NCBI RefSeq assembly: GCF_900187385.1
Contig: NZ_FYEY01000001.1
Span: forward strand, 1,364,001-1,428,000
DNA length: 64,000 nucleotides
Direction: 5' to 3'
Origin: Streptomyces sp. 2114.4
Lineage (GTDB): Bacteria > Actinomycetota > Actinomycetes > Streptomycetales > Streptomycetaceae
Positions 1 to 9,703 of the stretch are shown one piece after another. Position 1 is the stretch's first letter; every line of letters begins with the position of its first letter. The notes under the pieces are model-generated. The model searched no databases. It saw only the letters and a program-made list of their open reading frames with translations, and was not told where the DNA came from. Made by a program: the position numbers and the translations under genes.

Positions 1-23
1 TGATCGGCGGCGTGATCGGCCAT
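1..23 (-). CDS. 5' end of an unidentified gene, possibly cobS
   Basis: Reading leftward, an ATG at 23 opens a frame beginning M-A-D-H-A-A-D that leaves the window. It is preceded on its own strand by AAGGAG about 11 bases upstream, a good ribosome-binding site. The start lies 160 bases beyond the cobT stop on the same strand, so the two are probably co-transcribed. In Streptomyces, cobT is commonly followed by cobS (adenosylcobinamide-GDP ribazoletransferase), but seven codons cannot confirm this. Confidence 0.4.
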
Positions 24-183
24 GGCGGTACGGCTCCTTGTGCGGATGCTGCGGGGTTCGGCGACCGGCTCAGCCGCTGCGGCTCTGGAGCGGCTGGTGA
101 GGGGACGGCCCGGGGCGGCGGTACGGCCCCGGCCCACAGCCTATGGGGCTGCGGGCCGGGGGTCATGCGGAGGTCGGGCCTGA

Positions 184-3100
184 TCAGGTCTTCTCGGTCA
201 CTCCGGCCGAGTCGAAGGTGGCGACCTCGTGCATGGCACGGGCGGCGCTCTGCACCACGGGCAGCGCGAGCAGGGCGCCGGTGCCCTCGCCGAGGCGCAG
301 ATCGAGGTCGACCAGCGGGCGCAGGCCCAGCTTGTTGAGGGCCGCGACATGGCCCGGCTCGGCGCTGCGGTGTCCGGCGATGCAGGCGGCCAGCGCCTCG
401 GGGGCGATGGCGCGGGCGACCAGGGCGGCGGCGCCGGCGCTGACCCCGTCGAGGATCACCGGCGTGCGCAGCGAGGCGCCGCCGAGGATCAGGCCGACGA
501 GGGCGGCGTGCTCCAGGCCGCCGACCGCGGCGAGGACACCGATGGGGTCGGCCGGATCGGGCTGGTGCAGCTCCAGGGCGCGGCGGACGACCTCGACCTT
601 GCGGGCGTGCGTCTCGTCGTTGATGCCGGTGCCGCGGCCGGTGACCTCGCCCGGGTCGACGCCGGTGTAGACGGAGATCAGCGCGGCGGAGGTGGTGGTG
701 TTGGCGATGCCCATCTCGCCGGTGAGCAGCGCCTTGTTGCCGGCCGCGACCAGGTCGCGGGCGGTGTCGATACCGACCTCGATGGCCTTGAGCACGTCCT
801 CCTGGGTCATCGCCGGGCCGGCCGTGAAGTCGGCGGTGCCGGCGCGGACCTTGCGGGGCAGCAGACCCGGGGTGGCGGGCAGGTCGCTCGCGACACCGAC
901 GTCCACGACGCAGACCTCGGCGCCGACCTGGTTGGCGAAGGCGTTGCAGACCGCGCCGCCGCCCAGGAAGTTGGCGACCATCTGGCCGGTGACCTCCTGG
1001 GGCCAGGGGGTCACGCCCTGGGCGTGGACACCGTGGTCACCGGCGAAGATCGCTACGGCGGCCGGCTCCGGGATGGGCGGCGGGCACTTGCGGGACAGTC
1101 CGGACAGCTGCGCGGAGATGATCTCCAGCATGCCCAGCGCCCCGGCCGGCTTGGTCATCCGCTTCTGCCGCTCCCAGGCCTCGCCGAGCGCCTTGGCGTC
1201 CAGCGGGCGGATGCCCTGCAGGGTCTCCTGGAGGAGGTCGTGCGGGCTCTCGCCGGGCAGCGCGCGGCGGCCGTAGGTCTCCTCGTGGACGACCCAGGAC
1301 AGCGGGCGCCGCTTGGACCAGCCGGCCTGCAGCAGCTCGGGCTCCTCCGGGAACTCGTCGACGTAACCGATGCACAGGTAGGCGACGACTTCGAGGTGCT
1401 CGGGCAGGCCCAGTTCGCGGACCATCTCGCGCTCGTCGAAGAAGCTCACCCAGCCGACGCCCAGGCCCTCGGCGCGGGCGGCGAGCCAGAGGTTCTCGAC
1501 GGCGAGCGCGGAGGAGTACGGGGCCATCTGCGGCTGGGTGTGCCGGCCGAGGGTGTGCCGGCCGCCGCGGGTGGAGTCGGCGGTGACGACGATGTTCACC
1601 GGCGTTTCGAGGATGGCCTCGATCTTCAGCTCGCGGAACTGCTTGGCGCGCGCCTTGGGCAGCGACTTGGCGTACGCCTCACGCTGCCGCATGGCGAGCT
1701 GGTGCATCTTCTCGCGGGTCTCCTCCGAGCGGATGACCACGAAGTCCCAGGGCTGGGAGTGGCCGACGCTGGGGGCGGTGTGGGCCGCCTCCAGGACGCG
1801 CAGCAGCACCTCGTTGGGGATCGGGTCGCCGCGGAAGCCGTTGCGGATGTCGCGGCGTTCGCGCATCACGCGGTGCACGGCGGCCCGCTCGTCGTCGTCG
1901 TACCCGGCGGCCGGGGACGGCACCTCGGCCGCGTCGGACACTGCGGGGTCGCCGCCGTCGGGCTGCTCACCGGCCGGCTGCGGCTGGTCGTCGCCGAGCT
2001 GGACGAGTTCGGCGACGTCCTGCTGGTGGGGCGCCTCGTCGGCGGGAGCGTCGGGCGTGGGCCCGGCCGTCGAGGGCTCGGCGGCCGCGGCGCGCGGGGC
2101 CGGGCCGTCCACGGGGGACGGCTCGCCGGAGGCCTGGGACGGAATGTGGACGGCCACCGGCGGGGTGTCGTCGGGCAGGGCCTCGGGGGTCTCGGGGGCG
2201 GCGGGGGGCTCGGGGGCGGTGGGCTCCGCGGTTTCCGCGGTCGTGCCGGGCTCCGCGGGTTCATCGGCCGCCGGCTCCACGGCGGGCGCGGTGTCCGGGG
2301 TCGCCTCGGCCAGCGGGGCTTCCGGCAGGCCGGGGGCCTCCGGGCCGTCCGCTGCGGGCCGCTCCTCGACGGCGGCTTCCGCATCCTGCGGCGCGGCCGC
2401 CGCTGCGGGCGCCTGCGCGGTCTGCTGCCCGGCGGCATCCGCGGGGGCATCGGACTGCGGCTGCCCGGCGGCCGGTTCCTGCGCCTCGGGCGGCTCTATG
2501 ACGGTCTGATCCGTGTCGGTCTGCTCCGTGTCCGCCTGGTCCACGGGCGCGCCGGTCTCGTCGGCGGTCGGCGCGACGGGCCCCTGGGGGGCAGCGACGG
2601 GCGCCGGGGCGGCGGCGGGCTCGGCCACGGGGGCGTCCGTACCGGCCTCGGCGGGGGCGGCCTCGGGCTCGGCGGCCTCAGGAGCGGACTCAGGCGCTGC
2701 GGCCTCGGGAGTTACCGCCTCGGGCGCTGCGGCCTCGGGCTGCGGCTGGGCCTCGTCGGTGGCAGGGGCCGGGTCGGCGCCCTGTCCCTGGTCGGCGGGC
2801 TGCTCGCCCTGCGCGGCCGGGGCCGGATCGGCGGGAGCGTCGGCCGGCTGGGCGGTGGCGGGCTCCTCGGCCGGGACGACGGCTTCGGGCGCGACGGGGG
2901 CCGGGGTGGCGGCGGGCTGCGCCTGCGCCTCCGGGTCGGCCACGGCTCCGGCTCCGGCTCCGGCTTCGACTCCAGCTTCGGCTTCGGTGGGCAGGCCCTG
3001 TTCCACGGGCTGCTGCGGGTCCTCGGCGGCGGGCGCCTCCGGCACGGCAGCTTCCGCCACCGGGGCCTCCGGCACAACTGCTTCCGCCTCGGCCGCCTCA

Positions 3101-4395
3101 ACAGGCTCGGCCGTCTCGACAAGCTCGGCCGCCTCGACAGACACGGCCGTCTCGACAAGCTCGGCCGTCTCCACAGACACGGCCGTCTCCACAGCCTCGG
3201 CCACGCCGTCCTGACCGGCCACGGCGGCATCGGGCAGGACGTCCGCAGCCCTCTCCTGCGGCTGCTCCGGCGCCGCTCCCCCGGCCGGCGCGTCCTGGCC
3301 GGCCTCGGGGACTCCCGCGACGGCCGCGACGTCACCGGCCTCCGCCACGCCCTCGGGCGCCGACGGCATCGGCTGGGGCTGCTCAACGGGCAGCGCTTCG
3401 GCGGGCTGGGCCGTGTCCGCCAGGCCAGGCGCCGCCTCGGCGGCAGGGGCGGCCGGCGCCTCGGGGGCGACCGTTTCTGCAAGCGGGGCCGAGGCCGCGG
3501 CCTGGGCGGCGGCCTCCTCCCACGACGGCACCTGCGACGGGATCTCGCCGAGCTGCGGGCCGGGCAACGGGCCCTGGCCCGCGGCCCCATAGGTCTGCTC
3601 GGCGGACAACTGCCCACCGTAGGACTGCCCGCCATAGGGCTGCCCGCCGTACGGCTGCCCGGCGTAGGACGACGCCGCAACGCCCTGCTCCGTCGCGGCC
3701 GCCTCCTCCAAGGGCTGCTCGGCGTACGGCAGGCCCGCCTCGGCCGGTGGCGCTTCGCCCACCACGGCCTCGGGCGCCCCGGCCGGAACGTCGAAGTATT
3801 CGGGACCGCCGGTGGGCGGTCCGGCGTGCCGGGCGGCGGGCTGCGCGGGCGCGTCGGCCGGTCCGCGGTCGGCGAGCGAACGGACCACTCCGCCGGTCGC
3901 GTCGGGGACGGGCGGGCCCATGTGCAGCGGGCGGCGCGGGGGCGTGGCGGGCGCCGCGGCGCGGGGCTGCTGCGGTGCCGCGGGCTGCGGGATACGGACG
4001 GCGCCGAGGTCGACCGAACCGGAGTCCCGGCCGCCGCTCTCGTGGTCACCGGCCGGGGCGGGCATCGGCTCGAAGCCGGTGGCCCCCTGAGCGGCCGGGT
4101 CGTACGACGCGCCCTGTGGCCCCTGGTGGGTCTCCTGCGGCTGCGGGAGCGGCTGGGCCGCCGACTGTTCGCTCCAGGCGCCCTGGGCACCCGGCATCAG
4201 CAGCAGATCGTCGTCCTCGGCGACGCCGTCGGCCTGCTCGGCATAGGGGTAGACGCCGGGAGGGGGCACCATGCCCGGCAGCTCCGTCGGTCCGGCGTCG
4301 GCAGGGGAGGGAGCGGCCGCCGGCTGCGGCTGCCCGGGATGTCCGCCTGCGTTCTCCGGCTGTCCCTCGCCCGGGACCTGGCCGGTGTCGGTCAT
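184..4395 (-). CDS. cobT: BluB-CobT fusion with a very long disordered N-terminus
   Basis: 1403 residues in three parts. Residues 1 to about 830 are low-complexity Ala/Pro/Glu/Gln sequence, including YGGQ-like repeats and VETA-type repeats; no fold is apparent. Residues about 835-1045 form a nitroreductase-fold BluB domain (RERRDIRNGFRGDPIP, APSVGHSQPWDFV), which makes 5,6-dimethylbenzimidazole from FMNH2. Residues about 1055-1395 are CobT, which transfers phosphoribose from nicotinate mononucleotide to dimethylbenzimidazole (GDHGVHAQG, GEMGIANTTTSAA, and GEGTGA with the catalytic Glu near residue 1367). The fusion would pair synthesis and activation of the lower B12 ligand. BluB-CobT fusions are known in Streptomyces; the size of the disordered part is the odd feature. 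The ATG at 4395 was chosen because it opens the continuous frame; a downstream start within the linker cannot be excluded. Confidence 0.93.
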   Translation of the reverse strand: MTDTGQVPGEGQPENAGGHPGQPQPAAAPSPADAGPTELPGMVPPPGVYPYAEQADGVAEDDDLLLMPGAQGAWSEQSAAQPLPQPQETHQGPQGASYDPAAQGATGFEPMPAPAGDHESGGRDSGSVDLGAVRIPQPAAPQQPRAAAPATPPRRPLHMGPPVPDATGGVVRSLADRGPADAPAQPAARHAGPPTGGPEYFDVPAGAPEAVVGEAPPAEAGLPYAEQPLEEAAATEQGVAASSYAGQPYGGQPYGGQSYGGQLSAEQTYGAAGQGPLPGPQLGEIPSQVPSWEEAAAQAAASAPLAETVAPEAPAAPAAEAAPGLADTAQPAEALPVEQPQPMPSAPEGVAEAGDVAAVAGVPEAGQDAPAGGAAPEQPQERAADVLPDAAVAGQDGVAEAVETAVSVETAELVETAVSVEAAELVETAEPVEAAEAEAVVPEAPVAEAAVPEAPAAEDPQQPVEQGLPTEAEAGVEAGAGAGAVADPEAQAQPAATPAPVAPEAVVPAEEPATAQPADAPADPAPAAQGEQPADQGQGADPAPATDEAQPQPEAAAPEAVTPEAAAPESAPEAAEPEAAPAEAGTDAPVAEPAAAPAPVAAPQGPVAPTADETGAPVDQADTEQTDTDQTVIEPPEAQEPAAGQPQSDAPADAAGQQTAQAPAAAAAPQDAEAAVEERPAADGPEAPGLPEAPLAEATPDTAPAVEPAADEPAEPGTTAETAEPTAPEPPAAPETPEALPDDTPPVAVHIPSQASGEPSPVDGPAPRAAAAEPSTAGPTPDAPADEAPHQQDVAELVQLGDDQPQPAGEQPDGGDPAVSDAAEVPSPAAGYDDDERAAVHRVMRERRDIRNGFRGDPIPNEVLLRVLEAAHTAPSVGHSQPWDFVVIRSEETREKMHQLAMRQREAYAKSLPKARAKQFRELKIEAILETPVNIVVTADSTRGGRHTLGRHTQPQMAPYSSALAVENLWLAARAEGLGVGWVSFFDEREMVRELGLPEHLEVVAYLCIGYVDEFPEEPELLQAGWSKRRPLSWVVHEETYGRRALPGESPHDLLQETLQGIRPLDAKALGEAWERQKRMTKPAGALGMLEIISAQLSGLSRKCPPPIPEPAAVAIFAGDHGVHAQGVTPWPQEVTGQMVANFLGGGAVCNAFANQVGAEVCVVDVGVASDLPATPGLLPRKVRAGTADFTAGPAMTQEDVLKAIEVGIDTARDLVAAGNKALLTGEMGIANTTTSAALISVYTGVDPGEVTGRGTGINDETHARKVEVVRRALELHQPDPADPIGVLAAVGGLEHAALVGLILGGASLRTPVILDGVSAGAAALVARAIAPEALAACIAGHRSAEPGHVAALNKLGLRPLVDLDLRLGEGTGALLALPVVQSAARAMHEVATFDSAGVTEKT

Positions 4396-4631
4396 GCGTA
4401 CCCCTCGCCCATTGGTAGTGCTCCTTCCAACCGCTCGTGCGACGCGCTCGACCGGGGCGCGCCGACGCCCCGATAGCTAGAACGAGCGAGCACGCCTCGC
4501 GGCACGTCCGCTCTCCAGAGCTTCATATTCGGCCAAAACCACGGCATTTTCCGGATATTGGTGTACGAAGCCGAATGCGGAACGGCGGCGCAACGATCCG
4601 CCAGCCTACCTCGCGCGGGTTGCCGTGCTGG

Positions 4632-5852
4632 TCACGGGTGAGGAACGCGATAGCCGCTGAGCAAAAACACCACGGACCGCTCGCGTTCGACCCAGACGGA
4701 GGTGTCCAGGTCCACGGACTGCAGCAGCGCGCACTCGACTTCGTAGCCGCCGTCGGCCAGCGCCCGGCCCAGCGCTTCGGCCTCGTCGCGGGTGGCGGCG
4801 TGGGTGACGATCCGTTCGGGACGGCGGGCCGCGCAGGCGGTGACGACCTCCGCTCCCCCGCCGCCGACCCGGATCACATCGGGCTCGGGCAGGTCCTCCA
4901 GGACCTGCGGCGCCCGCCCGTGCACGACCTGGAGTTGGACGCCGTGGCGGCGGGCGAGGGCGGCGGTGCGTCCGCAGGCGTCGGGGTCGGCGTCCACCGC
5001 GATGACGGCGGCGCCGAAGCGCCCGGCCTCCACCGCGGCGGCTCCGCTGCCCGCGCCGATGTCCCAGACGAGGTCGCCCACCTGCGGCCCGAGGCGGGCG
5101 AGTTGTGCGGTGCGCAGCTGGACGGACTCGCCCTCGCCCAGGGCACCGCCGTAGGCGCCGGCCGGAAGTCCCCAGCCGCGCGCACCCGTCGGATGGCCTA
5201 CCTCGCGTCCGGCGATCCAGCCGGTGCCCTGGGCTGCGGCGCCGCCGGGCGAACCCCCCACGACAATGACGACATTGGGGTCACGCCAGACATGGTCGGC
5301 GGCCTTGTCCGATGTGAGTACCGTCACCCGCTCCCGGTCGGTGCCCAGGTCCTCGCAGATGACGAAGGTGCGGTGGACGCCGCCGAGCAGCAGGGCGAGT
5401 TCGGCGGGCCCGGCGCCGGGCGAGGTGAGCACCGCGACCTTGGTGTGGGCCCGGCAGACGTTCACCGCGCGGCGCAGATCGCGGCTGTGGGCGACGACGA
5501 CCTGGGCGTCGTCCCAGGGCATGCCGGCCCGGGCGAAGGCGGCGGCGACGGAGGAGACGGCCGGTACCACTTCGACTTCCAGGCCGTGCTCGGGTGCCCG
5601 CAGGGTGCGTACGACGCCGAAGAAGCCTGGGTCGCCGTCGGCGAGCACGACGGCGGTGCCGCGGTGCTGGGCGATGCGGCGGGCGGCCAGGGTCACACTG
5701 CCGAGCCGGATCCGCTCGGCGTTCGGCGGGACTTCGGGCAGTGCGAGGTGGTGCGCGGCGCCGGCCACCAGGGTGGCGGCGCCGAGGGCGGAGCGGGCGG
5801 CGGCGGTCAGCGCGGAGCCGTCCCATCCGATCACCGTGACCCGGTCGGCCAT
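4632..5852 (-). CDS. cobL: Precorrin-6Y C5,15-methyltransferase (decarboxylating) CobL
   Basis: 406 residues, the usual length for the bifunctional enzyme. The N-terminal half is a tetrapyrrole methylase (VTVIGWDGSAL at residue 5, then GDPGFFGVVRTL). The C-terminal half is CbiT-like, with the SAM-binding loop VWDIGAGSGAAAVEA. It methylates precorrin-6Y at C5 and C15 and removes the C12 acetate in aerobic cobalamin synthesis. The start is set by AGGAG ten bases upstream of ATG 5852. It lies 236 bases upstream of the cobT fusion in the same orientation. I saw no cobalamin riboswitch in the gap. Confidence 0.92.
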   Translation of the reverse strand: MADRVTVIGWDGSALTAAARSALGAATLVAGAAHHLALPEVPPNAERIRLGSVTLAARRIAQHRGTAVVLADGDPGFFGVVRTLRAPEHGLEVEVVPAVSSVAAAFARAGMPWDDAQVVVAHSRDLRRAVNVCRAHTKVAVLTSPGAGPAELALLLGGVHRTFVICEDLGTDRERVTVLTSDKAADHVWRDPNVVIVVGGSPGGAAAQGTGWIAGREVGHPTGARGWGLPAGAYGGALGEGESVQLRTAQLARLGPQVGDLVWDIGAGSGAAAVEAGRFGAAVIAVDADPDACGRTAALARRHGVQLQVVHGRAPQVLEDLPEPDVIRVGGGGAEVVTACAARRPERIVTHAATRDEAEALGRALADGGYEVECALLQSVDLDTSVWVERERSVVFLLSGYRVPHP

Positions 5853-6017
5853 GCTCGTCAGTCTCCTGGGGCTGCTGTGGTTGCGCGCGCGGGGGCGGCA
5901 GGCGGGCCGGCTGCGGGCGGCCGCAGGCCGGTGAGGTGCCGCTGGGGCGCTGGTCGCGCAGGTGCGCGGCAGGCCGAGGGTACCCCGAGAGGTACGGACC
6001 GGAGCGCGGGTGTGGGG

Positions 6018-6653
6018 TCAGTTCCACTCGGGGTAGGGAAATGCGTCCGCCTCTCCCGGCCGGCCCGGGAGCCCGTCCAGGTCCTCGGGCAGCAGGCTCC
6101 ACACGATCAGATCGGTGCGGATGTCCGTCCAGCCGCCGTCCTCGGTGCGGCTGCGGACGATGAAGGCGTTGCGCAGCACGCCCTCGCTGATACAGCCGAT
6201 CTTCTGGGCGACCTGCTGGGAGGCGGTGTTGCCGGCGGCGGTGCGCAGCTCGATGCGTTCGAACTTCTGGTCGTGGAAGAGCCAGTGGGCGACGGCGAGC
6301 GAGGCCTCGGAGGCGTACCCCTCACCGCGGGCCCAGGAGGCGACGACGTAGCTGATCTCGCTGGAGCGGATCCGCCAGTCGGTGTGACGCAGCTGGATCA
6401 CGCCGACCAGGCGCTGGGTCAGGAACTCGGTGACCGCGAAGTCGATGCCGTGGCCCGACGCCCGTTCGGCGGGGGCGTTCTCGGTGGTCCAGGTACGCGC
6501 GGCGTCCTCGGTGTACGGCTGGGGTATCGCGGTCCAGGCGGCGACCAGCTCGTCGTTCATCATGGCGGTGAGGGAGGGCACGTCGGCCTCTTCGAACGGG
6601 CGCAGCACCAACCGGTCCGTGCTGATGGAGATGTCCGGAAAGGTGGATGTCAT
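6018..6653 (-). CDS. GNAT N-acetyltransferase, RimJ/RimL type
   Basis: 211 residues with the Acetyltransf_3 layout: TDRLVLRPFEEADVPSL near the N-terminus, then ISYVVASWARGEGYASEAS (acetyl-CoA pyrophosphate loop) and FERIELRTAAGNTASQQVAQKIGC, the typical helix-strand that closes the fold. It probably transfers acetyl from acetyl-CoA to an amine or protein N-terminus; the substrate cannot be read. GGAG precedes ATG 6653. It stands between cobL and metNIQ with gaps on both sides and is probably monocistronic. Confidence 0.85.
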   Translation of the reverse strand: MTSTFPDISISTDRLVLRPFEEADVPSLTAMMNDELVAAWTAIPQPYTEDAARTWTTENAPAERASGHGIDFAVTEFLTQRLVGVIQLRHTDWRIRSSEISYVVASWARGEGYASEASLAVAHWLFHDQKFERIELRTAAGNTASQQVAQKIGCISEGVLRNAFIVRSRTEDGGWTDIRTDLIVWSLLPEDLDGLPGRPGEADAFPYPEWN

Positions 6654-6884
6654 GCCGCTGCTCCCACGCCGTTGACTGTGGTGTTCCGGAACGTCGCGGA
6701 CTGTGAGACCGCGAGGTCACGGGCCGTCTTGACCGTCTTGAATGCACCAGCATGCAGCATCGGCCCGCGGGTGTGCACGCGTATGGGCCCCGGCCGCGCG
6801 CGTGCACGGATCCGGGGCCCGGTGGCCGCGCCTGCGGACGGCCACCTTCCGGTGACCTGCGCGGGGGCGAGGGCACGTCCACAC

Positions 6885-6912
6885 CCGCCCACCCCCGAAG
6901 GGGGGTGGGCGG
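6885..6912 (-). terminator. Hairpin after metQ
   Basis: A 12-bp perfect stem (CCGCCCACCCCC and its complement) with a 4-base loop starts 33 bases past the metQ stop. There is no clear U tract, as is common in Streptomyces. Confidence 0.65.
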
Positions 6913-6944
6913 CGGGGAAAACGTTCAGGACAGCAGCGGCGGCA

Positions 6945-7802
6945 TCAGCTCTTGGCGGGACCGAAGGCCGGGATGACCGAGCCGTCCTTGTACTTGTCCT
7001 CGATGAACTTCTTGACCTCGGGGGAGTTCAGGAGCTTGGCCAGCTTCTTGATCCGCGGGTCGTTCTCGTTGCCCTTCTTGACGGCGAGGAAGTTGGCGTA
7101 GGGGTTGTCCTTCGCCTTCTCCAGGGCCAGCGCGTCCTTGGAGGGCTTGAGGTGGGCGCCGATGGCGAAGTTGCCGTTGATGATCGCGGCGTCGACGTCG
7201 TCGATGCGCGGCGCGGTCTGGGCGGCCTCCAGCTCGGTGATCTTGATGCCCTTGTCGTCCTTGACGTCGGTCAGCTTGGCGTCGGAGCCGACACCGGGCT
7301 TGAGGGTGATCACGCCGTTGTCGGCGAGCAGCTTGAGCGCCCGGCCCTCGTTGGAGGGGTCGTTGGGGACCGAGACGGTGCTGCCGGACTTGAGCTGGGA
7401 CAGCTTGTCGATCTTCTTGGAGTAGACGCCCAGCGGCTCGATGAGCACGTTCTGGACGGGCACGATGTGCGTGCCGTTCTCCTTGTTGAAGACGTCGAGG
7501 AACGGCTTGTGCTGGAAGAAGTTGGCGTCGACCTGGCCGTCGTCGGTGACCTTGTTGGGGATCTTGTAGTCGTTGAACGGCTTGACGACCAGCTTGAGGC
7601 CCGCCTTCGCCGCCAGCTTGTTCTTGACGAAGTCGAGGATGGCGCCGTGCGGGGTGGGGCTCGCGGCGACGACGAGGGGGGCGTTCTTGTCGTTCTTGTC
7701 GGTGCTGGCGGTGGTGTCGGAGGGGGCGCTGCAGGCGCTCGCGCCGAGGGCGACGGCGGAGGCGGCGACTACGGCGACGGAGATCTTGACGGTGTTGCGC
7801 AC
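6945..7802 (-). CDS. metQ: Methionine ABC transporter lipoprotein MetQ (NlpA family)
   Basis: 285 residues with a lipoprotein signal: MRNTVKISVAVVAASAVALG followed by ASAC, the Cys at residue 24 being the likely lipidated residue. The mature part is NlpA/MetQ-like (AAASPTPHGAILDFVK, then VDANFFQHKPFLD and VPNDPSNEGRALKLL, the ligand-binding segments). It would capture methionine (possibly D-methionine or a related amino acid) outside the membrane and deliver it to MetI/MetN. It is the last gene of metN-metI-metQ, 93 bases after metI. GTG start at 7802. Confidence 0.93.
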   Translation of the reverse strand: MRNTVKISVAVVAASAVALGASACSAPSDTTASTDKNDKNAPLVVAASPTPHGAILDFVKNKLAAKAGLKLVVKPFNDYKIPNKVTDDGQVDANFFQHKPFLDVFNKENGTHIVPVQNVLIEPLGVYSKKIDKLSQLKSGSTVSVPNDPSNEGRALKLLADNGVITLKPGVGSDAKLTDVKDDKGIKITELEAAQTAPRIDDVDAAIINGNFAIGAHLKPSKDALALEKAKDNPYANFLAVKKGNENDPRIKKLAKLLNSPEVKKFIEDKYKDGSVIPAFGPAKS

Positions 7803-7895
7803 GAAGAGTGCCTCTTTCTTGTTCCCACGCGCGCGTTCACGCGTGATGTCCGCCCGGCAAAGGGTCCGGGCTGCGGGGTGGTGCGGTGGTTCGGG

Positions 7896-8630
7896 TCAGG
7901 CGGCCTCGGTGACCGCGGCCGGTTCCTCGGCGCGGGCACGGCGCAGGCCGACCCGCAGCGAGGAGGTACGGGTGCCGCGCTCGGCGAGACGGCGGACGAC
8001 GTAGTCCCCGAGGTACTGGACGACGGTGACGATGATGACCAGCTCAATGACCGTGACGACCATCAGCCTGCTCTCGTACTGCTGGTAGCCGTAGGTGTAG
8101 GCCAGGTTGCCGAGGCCTCCGCCGCCGACCGTGCCGGCGATCGCGGAGTAGCCGATCAACTGGATGACGAGCGTGGTGACGCCCGCGATCAGTGCGGGCA
8201 GCGCCTGCGGGAGGAGCACCTTGAAGATGACGGTCCAGGTGCCGCCGCCCATGGCGTGGGCGGCCTCGACCAGGCCGCTGTCCACCTCGCGCAGTGCCGA
8301 CTCCACCAGCCGGGCGAAGAACGGGATGGCGGCGATGGTGAGCGGGACGACCGCCCCGGTCGGGCCGATGGAGACCCCGACGAGGAACCGGGTGAAGGGG
8401 ATCAGCCAGACGATCAGGATCAGGAACGGGAAGGACCGTCCGATGTTCACGATCGCGCCTAGGACCTTGTTCACCGTGAGGTTCCGCAGGACGGCGCCGC
8501 GGTCGGTCAGGTGCAGCAGCACACCGACCGGGATGCCGAAGAGCACCGCGTAGAACGTCGACCACCACACCATGAACAGGGTGTCGAGGGTGTTGTCATA
8601 CAGCAGCGGCTGCATCTCGGACCAGGTCAC
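7896..8630 (-). CDS. metI: Methionine ABC transporter permease MetI
   Basis: 244 residues with about five to six membrane segments. The ABC permease EAA loop is visible (LVEAAHAMGGGTWTVIFKVLLPQALPALIAG), the contact with MetN. Its GTG start at 8630 overlaps the metN stop by four bases (GTGA), indicating translational coupling. The C-terminal tail is Arg/Glu-rich and longer than the membrane core needs. Confidence 0.93.
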   Translation of the reverse strand: MTWSEMQPLLYDNTLDTLFMVWWSTFYAVLFGIPVGVLLHLTDRGAVLRNLTVNKVLGAIVNIGRSFPFLILIVWLIPFTRFLVGVSIGPTGAVVPLTIAAIPFFARLVESALREVDSGLVEAAHAMGGGTWTVIFKVLLPQALPALIAGVTTLVIQLIGYSAIAGTVGGGGLGNLAYTYGYQQYESRLMVVTVIELVIIVTVVQYLGDYVVRRLAERGTRTSSLRVGLRRARAEEPAAVTEAA

Positions 8631-9703
8631 TTGGCACCTTCCTTCTCCAGCGGGGCGCCGGCCGCGACGACGCTCAGCGCGTCGTCGACGGTCTGGCCCG
8701 CTACATCCGCCACGTCCACCTGGAGCCCCTGCTCGCGCAGGAAGCCGATGGGCACGACGTTCTCCTCGAAGCGGCCGGGCAGCTCGATGCGCATCCGGCC
8801 GACCTGATTGCCGCCGACCGTGTCCATGGCGGCGCCGAGGATCGAGATGTCGACGTTGTAGGTGCGCGACAGCTCGGAGATCACCGGGCGGGTGGCGGCC
8901 GAGCCGTGGAAGGTGACGTCGACGACGGTGCGGTCGTCGGCCGATGGTTCGCCGCCGACCGGGAACAGCTCCCGGGCCAGCTCGGAGCCGGGGGTGGCCA
9001 GCAGCTCGGCGACGGTGCCCTGCTCGACCACCCGGCCGTTCTTCATCAGCGCGGCCGAGTCGCAGATCGTCTTGACGACGTCCATCTCGTGCGTGATGAG
9101 CACGATGGTCAGGCCCAGCTTGCGGTTGAGGTCGCGCAGCAGCTGGAGGATGGAGCGGGTGGTCTCCGGGTCCAGGGCACTGGTGGCCTCGTCGGAGAGC
9201 AGCACCTTGGGGTCGCCGGCCAGCGCGCGGGCGATGCCCACGCGCTGCTTCTGTCCGCCGGAGAGCTGCGCGGGGTAGGCCTTGGCCTTGTCGGCGAGGC
9301 CGACCAGGTCCAGCAGCTCCAGCGCCTTGCGGGAGCGCTCACGGCGGTCGACCTTGAGGATCTCCAGCGGCAGTTCCACGTTGTCCTGGACGGTGCGCGA
9401 GGACAGCAGGTTGAAGTGCTGGAAGACCATGCCGATGTGGCTGCGGGCGGCGCGCAGCTGGGCACTGGCGCGCTTGCCGCGCCCGGCGATGGACGTCAGC
9501 TCCTGGCCGGCGACGGTGACCGTGCCGGAGGTGGGGCGCTCCAGGAGGTTGAGGCAGCGGATGAGGGTGGATTTTCCGGCGCCGCTCTGGCCGATGACGC
9601 CGTACACCTCGCCCTCGCGGACGTGCAGATCGACGCCGTCCAGGGCGGTGACTTCGCGGTCTCCTGAACGGTAGACCTTGGTCAGGCCCGTTGTGGTGAT
9701 CAC
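8627..9703 (-). CDS. metN: Methionine ABC transporter ATPase MetN
   Basis: 358 residues. Walker A GQSGAGKST near residue 37, signature LSGGQKQR and Walker B VLLSDEATSALD show an ABC ATPase. The C-terminal 90 residues form a NIL domain (VVDVTFHG... then GGNQVGRMRIELPG), which in characterised MetN proteins binds methionine and inhibits transport. The start is GTG 9703. It is the first gene of the operon. The 213-base leader between the Cys/Met-rich leader ORF and this start contains GC-rich inverted repeats. Confidence 0.94.
   Translation of the reverse strand: MITTTGLTKVYRSGDREVTALDGVDLHVREGEVYGVIGQSGAGKSTLIRCLNLLERPTSGTVTVAGQELTSIAGRGKRASAQLRAARSHIGMVFQHFNLLSSRTVQDNVELPLEILKVDRRERSRKALELLDLVGLADKAKAYPAQLSGGQKQRVGIARALAGDPKVLLSDEATSALDPETTRSILQLLRDLNRKLGLTIVLITHEMDVVKTICDSAALMKNGRVVEQGTVAELLATPGSELARELFPVGGEPSADDRTVVDVTFHGSAATRPVISELSRTYNVDISILGAAMDTVGGNQVGRMRIELPGRFEENVVPIGFLREQGLQVDVADVAGQTVDDALSVVAAGAPLEKEGAK

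Noticed and set aside
3090..3200. Tandem repeats in the cobT N-terminus as a CRISPR or minisatellite
   Set aside because: They stay in frame and encode VETA-type protein repeats; no unique spacers.
4396..4631. Cobalamin riboswitch before the cobT fusion
   Set aside because: No B12-box-like conserved core was visible and the gap is only 236 bases.
229..8462. Two very long plus-strand frames (229-4476 and 4437-8462) opposite the cobT, cobL and metNIQ genes
   Set aside because: They are antisense shadows of GC-rich codons: Gly/Arg/Val-rich without any recognisable domain, while the minus-strand genes have clear motifs.
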